37,647 bases of DNA from MGBC108787 sp964591225. Lineage in GTDB: Bacteria; Bacillota_I; Bacilli_A; RF39; UBA660. The notes under the pieces were generated by a model. That model did not search any database, had not been told where the DNA came from, and was given only the letters and a program-made list of their open reading frames with translations. Shown one piece after another: positions 8,279-15,921 of this stretch. Position numbers and translations under genes: made by a program. The stretch covers positions 1-37,647 of the forward strand of contig CAZQAO010000003.1 of NCBI GenBank assembly GCA_964591225.1, given 5' to 3'. The first letter of the stretch is position 1. Every line of letters starts with the position of its first letter.

Positions 8279-9404
8279 TATTATCACCTCTAAGATACTT
8301 AGCTAAATTGATATGAGCGGGACATATATAAGTACATAAACCACACTCTATACACTTAACTGTGTCTTTTTTTTGTAAAGCTAATAAAGGGTTAGAATTA
8401 ATTGGACATACTTCTAAACATTTACCACATAATAAACATTGTTGTTCTTTACTATTCTTTTTGGTCATAATAACAATTCCTTGTAAATCTTTCGTCACAA
8501 TTAATTTTTCAATATCAATCTTTTTACCATGCATGAGTCCATTAGCATAAATATCGCAAGTATTAAAATTGGTCGCATAAAAATGAAAGAGTAAATCACT
8601 TACTTTAGTACCTAATTTAACATTAAAAACTTGAGGATTAGGAACTGCATCTCCCGATACCGTAAGATAAGTTTCTAATAAAGCTTTACGTTTCTTCATA
8701 TTTTGATAAAAAGTATAAACTTCATGAGCTTTTAAATAGATATAATTACCCTTAATATTTAATTTAGTTGGTAAAAATTGTTCTTCGCCAATTAAATAGT
8801 AATCGTCTACTAAACATAAATTAATATTTTGATAAGTTCCTAGAAAATCTTGATAAGCCGCAATATTCTCGCCATCCATATTTTTAATAGCGATATAAGC
8901 TGTACTGCCCGGAAAAAGTTGTAATAATGCATCTAAAGTTTCTAAAATAATTTTCGTATTTTCTTTTTGATAAAAAATTTCGGTCGCAATATATGGTTCT
9001 TCATCAATCCCCGACATAATAATAGATGTGACATTTTCTTTATTTAAAAACCGGTCGGGATCTAAATCTTTTAAATCAGTTCGTAAATCATCCATAGTAA
9101 TTTGACTAATTTTTTTGCGAGTAGCTTGTCTTTTTCCCGTCTTTTCTTGAAAATTATTAGCAATTACTAAACATTTTCCTTGTTCTTTGTTATAAAATTC
9201 ACATTCTTTAATACCTAAAATATTACCGGAGACCGAAGCATAAGTATGGGGAAATAACTCTTGTTCTTTAGTTACTTCTTCATTTTTTTTGAAAGGCAAA
9301 GCCCGATTTAAAATCGGTACATAAACAAAATCAGGATCTAAATAATCCGTAATCTTACTTTTCAGTTTAATTGTGTAATCTTTTTCTAGCTTTACTGCTT
9401 TCAT
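8271..9404 (-). CDS. RnfC-like iron-sulfur protein
   Basis: 377 aa. The N-terminus resembles the RnfC barrel-sandwich domain (NEEVTKEQELFPHTYASVSG). GIDEEPYIATE corresponds to the RnfC motif ECEPYLTxD, YLTVSGDAVPNP to TVTGDAVxNP, and ANGLMHGKKI to the GGPMMG loop. The C-terminus has two four-cysteine cluster motifs, CLLCGKCLEVCP and CIECGLCTYICP, for two [4Fe-4S] clusters. RnfC normally also has a glycine-rich GGAGFPT NADH/FMN site before the EPY motif; I see none here, and the protein is shorter than usual (about 430-450 aa). A TTG 12 bases upstream is in frame, but GGTGA at 9410-9414 fits ATG 9402-9404 better. It pairs with the RnfD-like gene; no RnfA, B, E or G is nearby. Confidence 0.75.
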   Translation of the reverse strand: MKAVKLEKDYTIKLKSKITDYLDPDFVYVPILNRALPFKKNEEVTKEQELFPHTYASVSGNILGIKECEFYNKEQGKCLVIANNFQEKTGKRQATRKKISQITMDDLRTDLKDLDPDRFLNKENVTSIIMSGIDEEPYIATEIFYQKENTKIILETLDALLQLFPGSTAYIAIKNMDGENIAAYQDFLGTYQNINLCLVDDYYLIGEEQFLPTKLNIKGNYIYLKAHEVYTFYQNMKKRKALLETYLTVSGDAVPNPQVFNVKLGTKVSDLLFHFYATNFNTCDIYANGLMHGKKIDIEKLIVTKDLQGIVIMTKKNSKEQQCLLCGKCLEVCPINSNPLLALQKKDTVKCIECGLCTYICPAHINLAKYLRGDNNE

Positions 9405-9439
9405 GTCTTTCACCAACTTTATTATACTATAGAAATTGC

Positions 9440-11212
9440 CTATTTAAAATCTTTTAAAAAATTATATAAATTATTAGCTACTTCTTGGGGGAGTAATTCT
9501 GCTAATTCTGAGACACTGGCTTGTTTCATTTTCGCTACACTACCATAAGTTTTAATGAGTTCTTTTTTCCGTTTGGCACCAATACCGGGGACAAAATCCA
9601 AAACACTACTAATACTACCTTTACTTCTAATGGAACGATGGTAATTAATCGTAAACCGGTGGACTTCATCTTGCATTCGGGTCAAATAGTGAAATAAATT
9701 ACTACTGCGATCAATTTCTCGTACTTCTAAGTTAGCTAAAACTAAATCATTCGTGCGATGATGATCATTTTTCTTAAGTCCACAGACCATAATCTCTAAA
9801 CCTAATTCTTGTAGAGCCGCTTGGGCCGCCTTAACTTGTTTCTCACCCCCATCGACGATAATTAAATCAGGTTCTTCGCTACCCTCCTCTTGCATTTTGG
9901 CATATCTTCTTGCTATCACTTCATACATAGTATGATAATCGTCATTTTTATCGACACTAACTTTAAATTTTCGATAATCATTCTTACTAGGACGACCATT
10001 TTTAAAAACAACCATTCCACTCACCGAAAAACTACCAAAAAGATTAGAATTATCAAATAAATCAATCCGATATAACTGTTTTAAACCCAGAATTTCTCTT
10101 AATTCTTCGTTAGCAATTTCCGTTTTATATTCATCTTTTTTAATTAATTCAATTTCTCGTTCTAAATTTAACTTACTATTTAAATTAGCCATATCTAGAA
10201 GTTTTTTCTTAGGTCCGCGACTGGGAACTACAAAATGCGTGGGAATACAACCAGCTAAGATAGTTTGATTTAAATTAGCCGGAATCAGTATTTCTTTGGG
10301 AACTTCATGGCGGGTATAAAATTGGACCAGATAATATTCTAAATCATCTTCTAATTCACTAATAATTGGAAAAATATCGGTTTTTCCCCCAACTAGTTTA
10401 CCATTACGGATAAAAAAGATTTGAATACTTATATAACCTTTATCAAAATAATAACCAAAGACATCCCGATTAACAAAATCATGTAATTCGACTTTTTGTT
10501 TATTCATGACAATTTTAATATATTCTAATTCTTTTTTCATTTCTAAAGCCATTTCAAAATTTAAATTATCACTATATTCTTGCATCTTTTGTTCTAACCG
10601 TTCCGTCAAAATCTTATCATTGCCATTTAAAAAACTTAATATCTCTTTTTCCATGGCAGCTAGTTTATCTTGATCTAAAACTTTACTACAGTAACCTAAA
10701 CATTCATTGATATGATAATATAAGCATAATTCTTTAGGATTACCATCACATTTTTTTAAAGGATAAATCCGATTTAAAAGATTAACAATTCTTCTGGCAG
10801 CATAAGCATTAGGATACGGACCAAATATTTTTTTATTATCTTTTTTCTTAATATGTAAATAACGCGATACTTTTACTTTGGGATAGGGTTTCGAAATATA
10901 TTCGATGTAAGGATAACTTTTATCATCTTTTAATAAGATATTATATTTAGGATTAAATTCTTTGATTAAATTAATTTCGATGATGAATGCTTCTAATTCA
11001 CTATTGGCGACGATATAAGTAAAATCAGCTATTTCTTGAACCATCTTCGCCGTTTTACCAGTTTGAGTGCGATTAAAATACGAAGAAACCCGTTTATGCA
11101 GATCTTTAGCCTTACCCACATAAATAATATTACCTTGGTCATTACGCATTTGATAACTTCCTGGTAAATGTGGGACGAGGGATAATTTCTTTTTAATTTG
11201 GTTAGAATTCAT
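9440..11212 (-). CDS. uvrC: Excinuclease ABC subunit C (UvrC)
   Basis: Nuclease of nucleotide excision repair that cuts on both sides of a lesion in the UvrBC complex. Visible in order: GIY-YIG domain (PGSYQMRNDQGNIIYVGKAK, with ELEAFIIEINLIKEFNPKYN holding the catalytic Glu), zinc-free middle part, UVR motif (about residues 195-230), RNase H-like endonuclease domain (FDNSNLFGS... and PDLIIVDGG) and C-terminal helix-hairpin-helix (FVPGIGAKRKKELIKTYGS). 590 aa is normal. GTG 11224 would also be in frame, but GGGTGA upstream of ATG 11210-11212 and the MNSNQI start fit better. It is divergent from yigZ and is followed 35 bases later by the RnfC-like gene. Confidence 0.95.
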   Translation of the reverse strand: MNSNQIKKKLSLVPHLPGSYQMRNDQGNIIYVGKAKDLHKRVSSYFNRTQTGKTAKMVQEIADFTYIVANSELEAFIIEINLIKEFNPKYNILLKDDKSYPYIEYISKPYPKVKVSRYLHIKKKDNKKIFGPYPNAYAARRIVNLLNRIYPLKKCDGNPKELCLYYHINECLGYCSKVLDQDKLAAMEKEILSFLNGNDKILTERLEQKMQEYSDNLNFEMALEMKKELEYIKIVMNKQKVELHDFVNRDVFGYYFDKGYISIQIFFIRNGKLVGGKTDIFPIISELEDDLEYYLVQFYTRHEVPKEILIPANLNQTILAGCIPTHFVVPSRGPKKKLLDMANLNSKLNLEREIELIKKDEYKTEIANEELREILGLKQLYRIDLFDNSNLFGSFSVSGMVVFKNGRPSKNDYRKFKVSVDKNDDYHTMYEVIARRYAKMQEEGSEEPDLIIVDGGEKQVKAAQAALQELGLEIMVCGLKKNDHHRTNDLVLANLEVREIDRSSNLFHYLTRMQDEVHRFTINYHRSIRSKGSISSVLDFVPGIGAKRKKELIKTYGSVAKMKQASVSELAELLPQEVANNLYNFLKDFK

Positions 11213-11234
11213 TTCATCACCCACTTCCTTATTT

Positions 11235-11243
11235 ATTATAACA
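11235..11243 (-). promoter_or_regulatory. Extended -10 promoter of uvrC
   Basis: The minus strand reads TGTTATAAT, a TGn-extended consensus -10 about 23 bases before the uvrC ATG. No good -35 is visible at the standard distance. Confidence 0.55.
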
Positions 11244-11298
11244 TAGCTTAATTATATTATTTTGATAAAATACTATTTTTTATTCTGGCAAAACAAGA

Positions 11299-11304
11299 TA
11301 TAAT
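11299..11304 (+). promoter_or_regulatory. Putative -10 of yigZ
   Basis: TATAAT ends 18 bases before the yigZ ATG. No matching -35 at 16-18 bases. It lies in the divergent uvrC-yigZ interval. Confidence 0.4.
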
Positions 11305-11322
11305 TAAAAGAAGGTGGAACTC

Positions 11323-11673
11323 ATGAAACTAATTAGAACCTATTCTTATGTAGTTAAAAAGTCGGAATTTATAGCTTATTATTATGAAATAGCTAGCTTA
11401 GAAGAAGCAAGACAAGTGTTAGAAAACTTAAAAAAAGAGCATAAAAAAGCCCGGCATATTCCTTATGCTTATAAAATAGATAATATAATTAAAAAAAGTG
11501 ATGATAAAGAGCCTTCTGGTACTGCTGGTAATCCAATTTATCAATATATACTAAGAGAGAATTTAAATCATGTCTTAATTGCGGTCGTTCGCTATTTTGG
11601 AGGTTTAAAACTAGGTAGTGGTCCCCTTTTACGGGCTTATAGTAATGCTGTAAAAAATGTCTTAAAAAAATAG
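11323..11673 (+). CDS. yigZ: YigZ/IMPACT-family protein, short form
   Basis: UPF0029/IMPACT N-terminal domain protein, 116 aa. The family signature is clear: EPSGTAGNPI followed by VLIAVVRYFGGLKLGSGPLL and a final RAYSNAVKNVL. Full-length bacterial YigZ/YvyE proteins are about 200-215 aa, with a C-terminal ferredoxin-like DUF1949 domain; that half is absent, because the stop codon comes straight after the first domain. The reading frame ends at a shared terminator rather than in a broken remnant, so it looks like a natural short form. Function in bacteria is uncertain (eukaryotic IMPACT acts on Gcn1). An in-frame GTG at 11314 is possible, but AAGGTGG (11311-11317) fits ATG 11323. Confidence 0.85.
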   Translation: MKLIRTYSYVVKKSEFIAYYYEIASLEEARQVLENLKKEHKKARHIPYAYKIDNIIKKSDDKEPSGTAGNPIYQYILRENLNHVLIAVVRYFGGLKLGSGPLLRAYSNAVKNVLKK

Positions 11674-11687
11674 AGCTAAAACTCTAT
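11662..11687 (-). terminator. Terminator of the cvpA-trxA operon
   Basis: Perfect 6-bp stem ATAGAG / CTCTAT (11670-11675, 11682-11687) with a 6-base loop. On the minus strand it is followed by seven T. It overlaps the trxA stop codon and lies between the convergent ends of yigZ and trxA. For the plus direction it has no T tract. Confidence 0.75.
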
Positions 11688-11980
11688 GATATCTCTTGTA
11701 AAATACTTCTAATTTCGGCTTCAGTTTTCAAACCGATTTCTTTTCTTTGTTCTATTCCATCTTTAAAAAAGATTAAGGTTGGAATACTCATAATACCATA
11801 TTTTTGAGCTAAATCTTCATGTTCATCAGTATTAATTTTAACAATCGAAACATCATCCATTTTTTCTAAAATTGAGCCCATCATTTTACAAGGTCCACAC
11901 CAATCAGCATAAAAATCTACCACATAAACACCCTTTTTAATAACATCTTCTAAGTTTTCTTTTTCTAAATATTTAATCAT
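11684..11980 (-). CDS. trxA: Thioredoxin
   Basis: Small cytoplasmic dithiol-disulfide oxidoreductase, 98 aa. Active site WCGPCKM (C28, C31) and the cis-proline loop SIPTLIFFKDG are both present. It lacks an export signal. It starts at ATG 11980 behind AAAGGAG and follows cvpA by 12 bases, in one transcription unit ending at the hairpin over its stop codon. The partner reductase is not in the window. Confidence 0.92.
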   Translation of the reverse strand: MIKYLEKENLEDVIKKGVYVVDFYADWCGPCKMMGSILEKMDDVSIVKINTDEHEDLAQKYGIMSIPTLIFFKDGIEQRKEIGLKTEAEIRSILQEIS

Positions 11981-11992
11981 TTTTTATCTCCT

Positions 11993-12643
11993 TTATTTTA
12001 TCTTATTTTGAGCTTTTAAATTAGCTAAATTATCTTCACTAATAAGTTCGTACTTTAAAAGAATTTGAATAGCTTCATTATTTTTTTCTTCATCAGATAC
12101 CTCTTTCTTACTTAAATCAGTAAATTCTTTAATAGCTTGATAAGAATCTTCCATTACATTCGAAATCACCGGCGAACTACTTAAAATACGATCTACTAAT
12201 TTACTTTCGTTTAATAACTCGCTATTAACATTAAAACAAGCTAAGACAAATAAAATAATATATAAAAATAAATAAGATTCGATAAAACCAAAAATCGCTC
12301 CTAAAATTTTACTAGGTATCGCTAAGACTACTGTCATTTTTAATACATCTTCTAGAAGACCGGAAATTTTAATAACAATATTTAACACAATCTTTAAGAC
12401 AGCAAATATTAAAACGAAAGCAATAACTTCATAGATAATAATATTAATAGCTTCGATAGAAAAGTTAAAAAATGGCAGATGACTATATAAAAATACTGCT
12501 AAAGGATCTTTAAGCCAGAAAGATAATAAAAGAATTAAAATCGTTCCGACAAACGAAACAACACTTTTAATAACGCCCTTTTTAAAACCAATAACGGCAC
12601 CTAATAACAAAAATAAAATAATAACTGCATCAATAATACCCAT
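11993..12643 (-). CDS. cvpA: CvpA-family membrane protein
   Basis: 216 aa with four predicted membrane helices. The N-terminus MGIIDAVIILFLLLGAVIGF followed by KKGVIKS is typical of CvpA (colicin V production family), where helix 1 leads into a conserved G-x-x-x-G segment. A charged cytoplasmic tail (about 165-216) follows the last helix. The molecular role of CvpA is not settled; in enterobacteria it affects colicin V export and envelope stress tolerance. It is co-transcribed with trxA and diverges from rnhC. Confidence 0.85.
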   Translation of the reverse strand: MGIIDAVIILFLLLGAVIGFKKGVIKSVVSFVGTILILLLSFWLKDPLAVFLYSHLPFFNFSIEAINIIIYEVIAFVLIFAVLKIVLNIVIKISGLLEDVLKMTVVLAIPSKILGAIFGFIESYLFLYIILFVLACFNVNSELLNESKLVDRILSSSPVISNVMEDSYQAIKEFTDLSKKEVSDEEKNNEAIQILLKYELISEDNLANLKAQNKIK

Positions 12644-12681
12644 ATCTCATCTACCTTCACTACTATTATATTATATTATTA

Positions 12682-12710
12682 GTGAAAAAGAAAGATTTTT
12701 GTGTTAAAAT
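12682..12710 (+). promoter_or_regulatory. Promoter of rnhC
   Basis: GTGAAA (12682-12687), a 17-base spacer and TAAAAT (12705-12710), preceded by TGT so that the -10 is extended (TGTTAAAAT). Confidence 0.5.
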
Positions 12711-12728
12711 CAATTCGAGGTGATTGCT

Positions 12729-13673
12729 TTGACAATTGTATTCAAAGTAAGTGAAAATGTTCAACAAAAAATGATTGAGTATTATAAAGATTGTCGGCGG
12801 GAAAAAACTCCCCCCTATGCTATTTTTCAAGCTTTAGAAGCCGATACTATTATTACTTTATACGAAAGTGGCAAAGCTATGTTTCAAGGGACTAGTGCGG
12901 ATGTCGATGCTAATATCTGGGCAGATATGGAAAAGAAACTCAATAATCGAACTATCGATGTTACTGAAACCAAACGCAAAAGTGAAAAATACAAAGAAGA
13001 ATTAAGTTATTATTATAGTTTTTCGACAATTGGTTCTGATGAAGTTGGAACTGGCGATTACTTTGGCCCCATTATTGTAACAGCATCATACGTCGATACT
13101 AATAAAATCGATTTCATTAATGAATTAGGAGTAAAAGATTCGAAAAAATTAACTGATGAAAAAATTAAACAAATAGCTCCCGTATTAATGAAAGAAATAC
13201 CTTTTGTATCCTATACTTTAAATAATCCTGATTATAATAAATTTCAAGCTAAAGGTTATAATATGAATAAAATAAAAGCTATTCTTCATAATAAAGTCTT
13301 ATATAGTATTACTCATAAAGAAGAACAATACCCTTACGAAAAAATTATTATTGATCAATTTGTCTATCCTCGCAAATACTTTGAACATATTTTAGAAGCT
13401 AAAGAAAAAGTAACCAATGTTACGTTTATCACTAAAGCAGAAAGTAAATGTGCTAGTGTCGCGGTAGCTAGTGTTATCAGTCGCTATTTATTTTTAAAAA
13501 AGATGGATGAGTTATCAGATGAACTCGGAATGGAAATTCCGAAGGGTGCTAATAACATCGTCGATGAAGTAGGAACCGAGATTGTTAAAAAATATGGTTT
13601 TGCCAAATTAAATGAAGTAGCCAAATTAAATTTTAAAAATACAGAAAAAATAAAAGAAGCTTTACATTTATAA
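12729..13673 (+). CDS. rnhC: Ribonuclease HIII
   Basis: Endonuclease that cuts the RNA strand of RNA-DNA hybrids. The N-terminal TBP-like substrate-binding domain (about 1-85) separates it from RNase HII. The catalytic motif GSDEVGTGDYFGP supplies Asp104 and Glu105, with a further acidic residue in IIIDQF and the conserved KAESKCASVAVASVISRY helix. 314 aa is normal. A GTG at 12720 is in frame, but the strong site GAGGTGAT (12717-12724) covers that GTG and fits TTG 12729-12731, which I take as the start. It diverges from cvpA and ends at a clear terminator. Confidence 0.93.
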   Translation: MTIVFKVSENVQQKMIEYYKDCRREKTPPYAIFQALEADTIITLYESGKAMFQGTSADVDANIWADMEKKLNNRTIDVTETKRKSEKYKEELSYYYSFSTIGSDEVGTGDYFGPIIVTASYVDTNKIDFINELGVKDSKKLTDEKIKQIAPVLMKEIPFVSYTLNNPDYNKFQAKGYNMNKIKAILHNKVLYSITHKEEQYPYEKIIIDQFVYPRKYFEHILEAKEKVTNVTFITKAESKCASVAVASVISRYLFLKKMDELSDELGMEIPKGANNIVDEVGTEIVKKYGFAKLNEVAKLNFKNTEKIKEALHL

Positions 13674-13689
13674 GATGAAAGCTTTTTTT
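13657..13689 (+). terminator. Terminator of rnhC
   Basis: AAGCTTT (13657-13663) pairs with AAAGCTT (13678-13684); the inner CAT/ATG extends the stem past a bulged A. A T tract (13683-13689) follows. It overlaps the rnhC stop codon. Confidence 0.75.
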
Positions 13690-13711
13690 ATGCCTCCTAA
13701 CTATTTTTATA

Positions 13712-13728
13712 AATACAACAAATGTATT
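13712..13728. promoter_or_regulatory. Candidate operator of the small HTH regulator
   Basis: Perfect interrupted palindrome AATACA-N5-TGTATT just upstream of the putative -35 of the HTH gene at 13784. Phage-type XRE repressors often bind such ATACA/TGTAT dyads. That this protein binds here is inference. Confidence 0.4.
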
Positions 13729-13734
13729 CACATA

Positions 13735-13765
13735 TCGACACACCGTTAATTTTGAATAGTATAAA
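13735..13765 (+). promoter_or_regulatory. Putative promoter of the small HTH gene
   Basis: TCGACA (13735-13740) and TATAAA (13760-13765) with a 19-base spacer, longer than ideal. The -10 ends 18 bases before the ATG. Confidence 0.4.
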
Positions 13766-13783
13766 AATTATAGGAGGTTGAGC

Positions 13784-14026
13784 ATGTATTACACAGATCG
13801 ATTACAATGGGTTCGCGATTGTAAAAATATGACTCAAAAAGAAGTAGCTTCCAAGCTTGGTCTTAAGCAACAACAATATGCTAGATACGAAAAAGGAGTC
13901 AATATTATGCCAGTAACCCATCTTGCTAACGTATGTAAAATCTTTGATGTATCAGCGGATTATATATTAGGCTTAACAGATAGAATGGAGCCTTTAACTA
14001 ATAAGGAAAAAGTTAATAATTCTTAA
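13784..14026 (+). CDS. Small XRE-family transcriptional regulator
   Basis: 80 aa, essentially one Cro/CI-type helix-turn-helix. The helices are visible as MTQKEVASKLGLKQQQYARY and EKGVNIMPVTHLANVCKIFD, followed by VSADYILGL, the usual end of the domain. No sensory or protease domain is present. A TTG at 13778 is in frame, but AGGAGG at 13772-13777 with a 6-base spacer selects ATG 13784. The last 14 bases overlap mtaB tail to tail. A dyad upstream may be its own operator. Targets are unknown, and there is no integrase or other phage gene beside it. Confidence 0.88.
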   Translation: MYYTDRLQWVRDCKNMTQKEVASKLGLKQQQYARYEKGVNIMPVTHLANVCKIFDVSADYILGLTDRMEPLTNKEKVNNS

Positions 14027-15299
14027 CTTTTTCTTTTATATTACCAGTTATATAAGGATAATCTATACTATTTAAAGTAACCCAAACTAAAGTATTTTTA
14101 GCTAATTTTTCTTTAATTTGAACTTTTAAATAATTAGTAGTATGGCCATAAGAATATTGTTCGTCGCCTTCTTCAATTAAAACTTCCATAGTTTGACCTA
14201 GAAATTGACTGGCATACTTTATTTCTAAATCTTTACTAACAGCATTTAAAAGCCGACTCCGTCTTTTCTTTTCAGCCTCTTCTACTTGCATTGGCATTGT
14301 ACTTGCCACCGTTTTATCTCTTTTAGAATAAGGAAAGACATGAATTTTAGCAAAACCTAAATCTTGACAAGTTTGAACTGTTTCTAAGAATTCTTTTTCC
14401 GTTTCATAAGGATGCCCCACAATTACATCAGTAGTAATGCTGACGTCTTTTTTAATGCTTCGTAAATAAGCAATCTTTTCTCGGTATTCTTCACAAGTAT
14501 ATTTACGATTCATTTTCTTTAAAATAGTATTACTCCCTGATTGTAAAGGAATATGAAAATGATTGACTACTTTGTCATTAACAGCTATTTCCTTTAATAA
14601 TTTAGGATTTAATTCAGTTACTTCGACCGAAGAAAGTCTGATTCTTTTTAAATTATCGATCTTACTCATTTCTCTAATTAAATCAGCTAAATCGTAACCT
14701 TCTGCACTATGATAAGAACCAGTATGGATTCCGGTTAAAACTATTTCTTGATGCCCATTATGAACTAAAGTTTCAATCTCTTGCAAAGCTTTAGCAAATG
14801 ATTTATTACGAGTATTTTTGCGAATATAAGGGATAATACAATAACTGCAAAAATTATTACAACCATCTTGAATTTTAACAAAAGCTCGCGTATGACAATT
14901 AAATTTATCTACTGCCATATCTTCAAAATCGTAGTTATCATCATCATAAAAACGCGTTAGAGGTTGTTTAGCTTGTAAATAAGTATCTAGTATTTCGACA
15001 ATCCGACTTTTATCTTTATTACCTAGTAAAATATCGATACCCATTGTTTCATACAATTGACGATTATTTTCACTACTACAACCACATACAACTAAAGTTT
15101 TCCCTAGTCTTTTGGCATGACGAACTTGTTTAATCGACTTTTTATCCGCCATATTGGTAACCGAACAGGTATTAATAATAATTAAATCCGCCTCTTCTAA
15201 GGAGGTATTTTCATAACCATTTTGTAGTAATTTTTCTTTCATAATTTCACTTTCGTAAAGATTTACTTTGCACCCTAAAGTAACAATATGAAATTTCAT
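14013..15299 (-). CDS. mtaB: tRNA t6A37 methylthiotransferase MtaB
   Basis: Radical SAM enzyme that adds a methylthio group to N6-threonylcarbamoyladenosine at tRNA position 37. The N-terminal domain has the three cluster cysteines C10, C45 (INTCSVTN) and C74. The radical SAM motif is C147-x3-C151-x2-C154 (DGCNNFCSYC). A TRAM-type C-terminal domain (about 365-425) completes the 428 aa. TLGCKVNLYES and the INTCSVT sequence fit MtaB (YqeV) better than MiaB or RimO. It starts at ATG 15299 behind GAGGTGAGGG and has an extended -10 promoter upstream. Confidence 0.93.
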   Translation of the reverse strand: MKFHIVTLGCKVNLYESEIMKEKLLQNGYENTSLEEADLIIINTCSVTNMADKKSIKQVRHAKRLGKTLVVCGCSSENNRQLYETMGIDILLGNKDKSRIVEILDTYLQAKQPLTRFYDDDNYDFEDMAVDKFNCHTRAFVKIQDGCNNFCSYCIIPYIRKNTRNKSFAKALQEIETLVHNGHQEIVLTGIHTGSYHSAEGYDLADLIREMSKIDNLKRIRLSSVEVTELNPKLLKEIAVNDKVVNHFHIPLQSGSNTILKKMNRKYTCEEYREKIAYLRSIKKDVSITTDVIVGHPYETEKEFLETVQTCQDLGFAKIHVFPYSKRDKTVASTMPMQVEEAEKKRRSRLLNAVSKDLEIKYASQFLGQTMEVLIEEGDEQYSYGHTTNYLKVQIKEKLAKNTLVWVTLNSIDYPYITGNIKEKVKNY

Positions 15300-15324
15300 G
15301 CCCTCACCTCTTTTTAGCGTTCCT

Positions 15325-15333
15325 ATTATATCA
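15325..15333 (-). promoter_or_regulatory. Extended -10 promoter of mtaB
   Basis: The minus strand reads TGATATAAT, identical to the extended -10 before comGB, 26 bases upstream of the mtaB ATG. No good -35. Confidence 0.55.
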
Positions 15334-15361
15334 TATTTTAGCCTTAAAAAAAGAAGATTCT

Positions 15362-15865
15362 CTATTTATTTAGCTCTTGATTTAACTCTTTTAAAGCGGT
15401 AAGAAAATCTTCTTCATCTGTATATTTAAGTAAATGGTGAGGTTTTAGTTGTATCTCATCATTATTAGTATCTATTACGTGATCTAAATCAATTTTTTTA
15501 ATTGATACTTCATCATTAGTAATTTCTTCTTCGTTGTAGTTTAAATTTTCATTTTTATTGCGAGCCAGTAATTCGTCATAACTAATAATGGCCTTTTCTT
15601 CTTGATCTTTTTCATAGCTCGTCATTTCAATGTTGGGGGGATCGTTATTAGAAATACTTTTAACGACCGCATTTAAATCAAGATCTTGATTATTTTCTAT
15701 TTCGTTTTTATAAGCCTCTGCTGCTTCCTCTTCTTCATTAGCTTTGACAATATAAACTAAAGATACAATCAAAATAATAAGAGCTAAAACGGCAAAGTAT
15801 AATAAAATATCGATCCGATCTAAATTTTTCATAAAATTGATAATATCACGAATTAATTCTGGCAT
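15362..15865 (-). CDS. Small single-span membrane protein, unknown function
   Basis: 167 aa. One transmembrane helix at about residues 20-42 (DILLYFAVLALIILIVSLVY) is followed by a strongly acidic, low-complexity tail rich in Asp, Glu and Asn, which would be cytoplasmic if the positive residues after the helix set the topology. I recognise no family. It starts at ATG 15865 behind AAAAGGAG and lies 56 bases downstream of the surface-type protein gene on the same strand. It probably has its own promoter (15891-15920). The long charged tail on a short anchor resembles small division or envelope accessory proteins, but that is speculation. Confidence 0.75.
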   Translation of the reverse strand: MPELIRDIINFMKNLDRIDILLYFAVLALIILIVSLVYIVKANEEEEAAEAYKNEIENNQDLDLNAVVKSISNNDPPNIEMTSYEKDQEEKAIISYDELLARNKNENLNYNEEEITNDEVSIKKIDLDHVIDTNNDEIQLKPHHLLKYTDEEDFLTALKELNQELNK

Positions 15866-15890
15866 AAATTTCTACTCCTTTTATTTATTT

Positions 15891-15920
15891 ATTTTAACAT
15901 AATATTTAAATTAAAAGCAA
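15891..15920 (-). promoter_or_regulatory. Promoter of the 167-residue membrane protein gene
   Basis: TTGCTT (15915-15920), an 18-base spacer and TAAAAT (15891-15896), extended by TGT (15897-15899). Confidence 0.45.
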
Positions 15921-15921
15921 A

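Noticed and set aside
15340..15372. Possible terminator after the 167-residue membrane protein gene
   Set aside because: A T-rich run is present, but the stem is only about 4 bp and not convincing.
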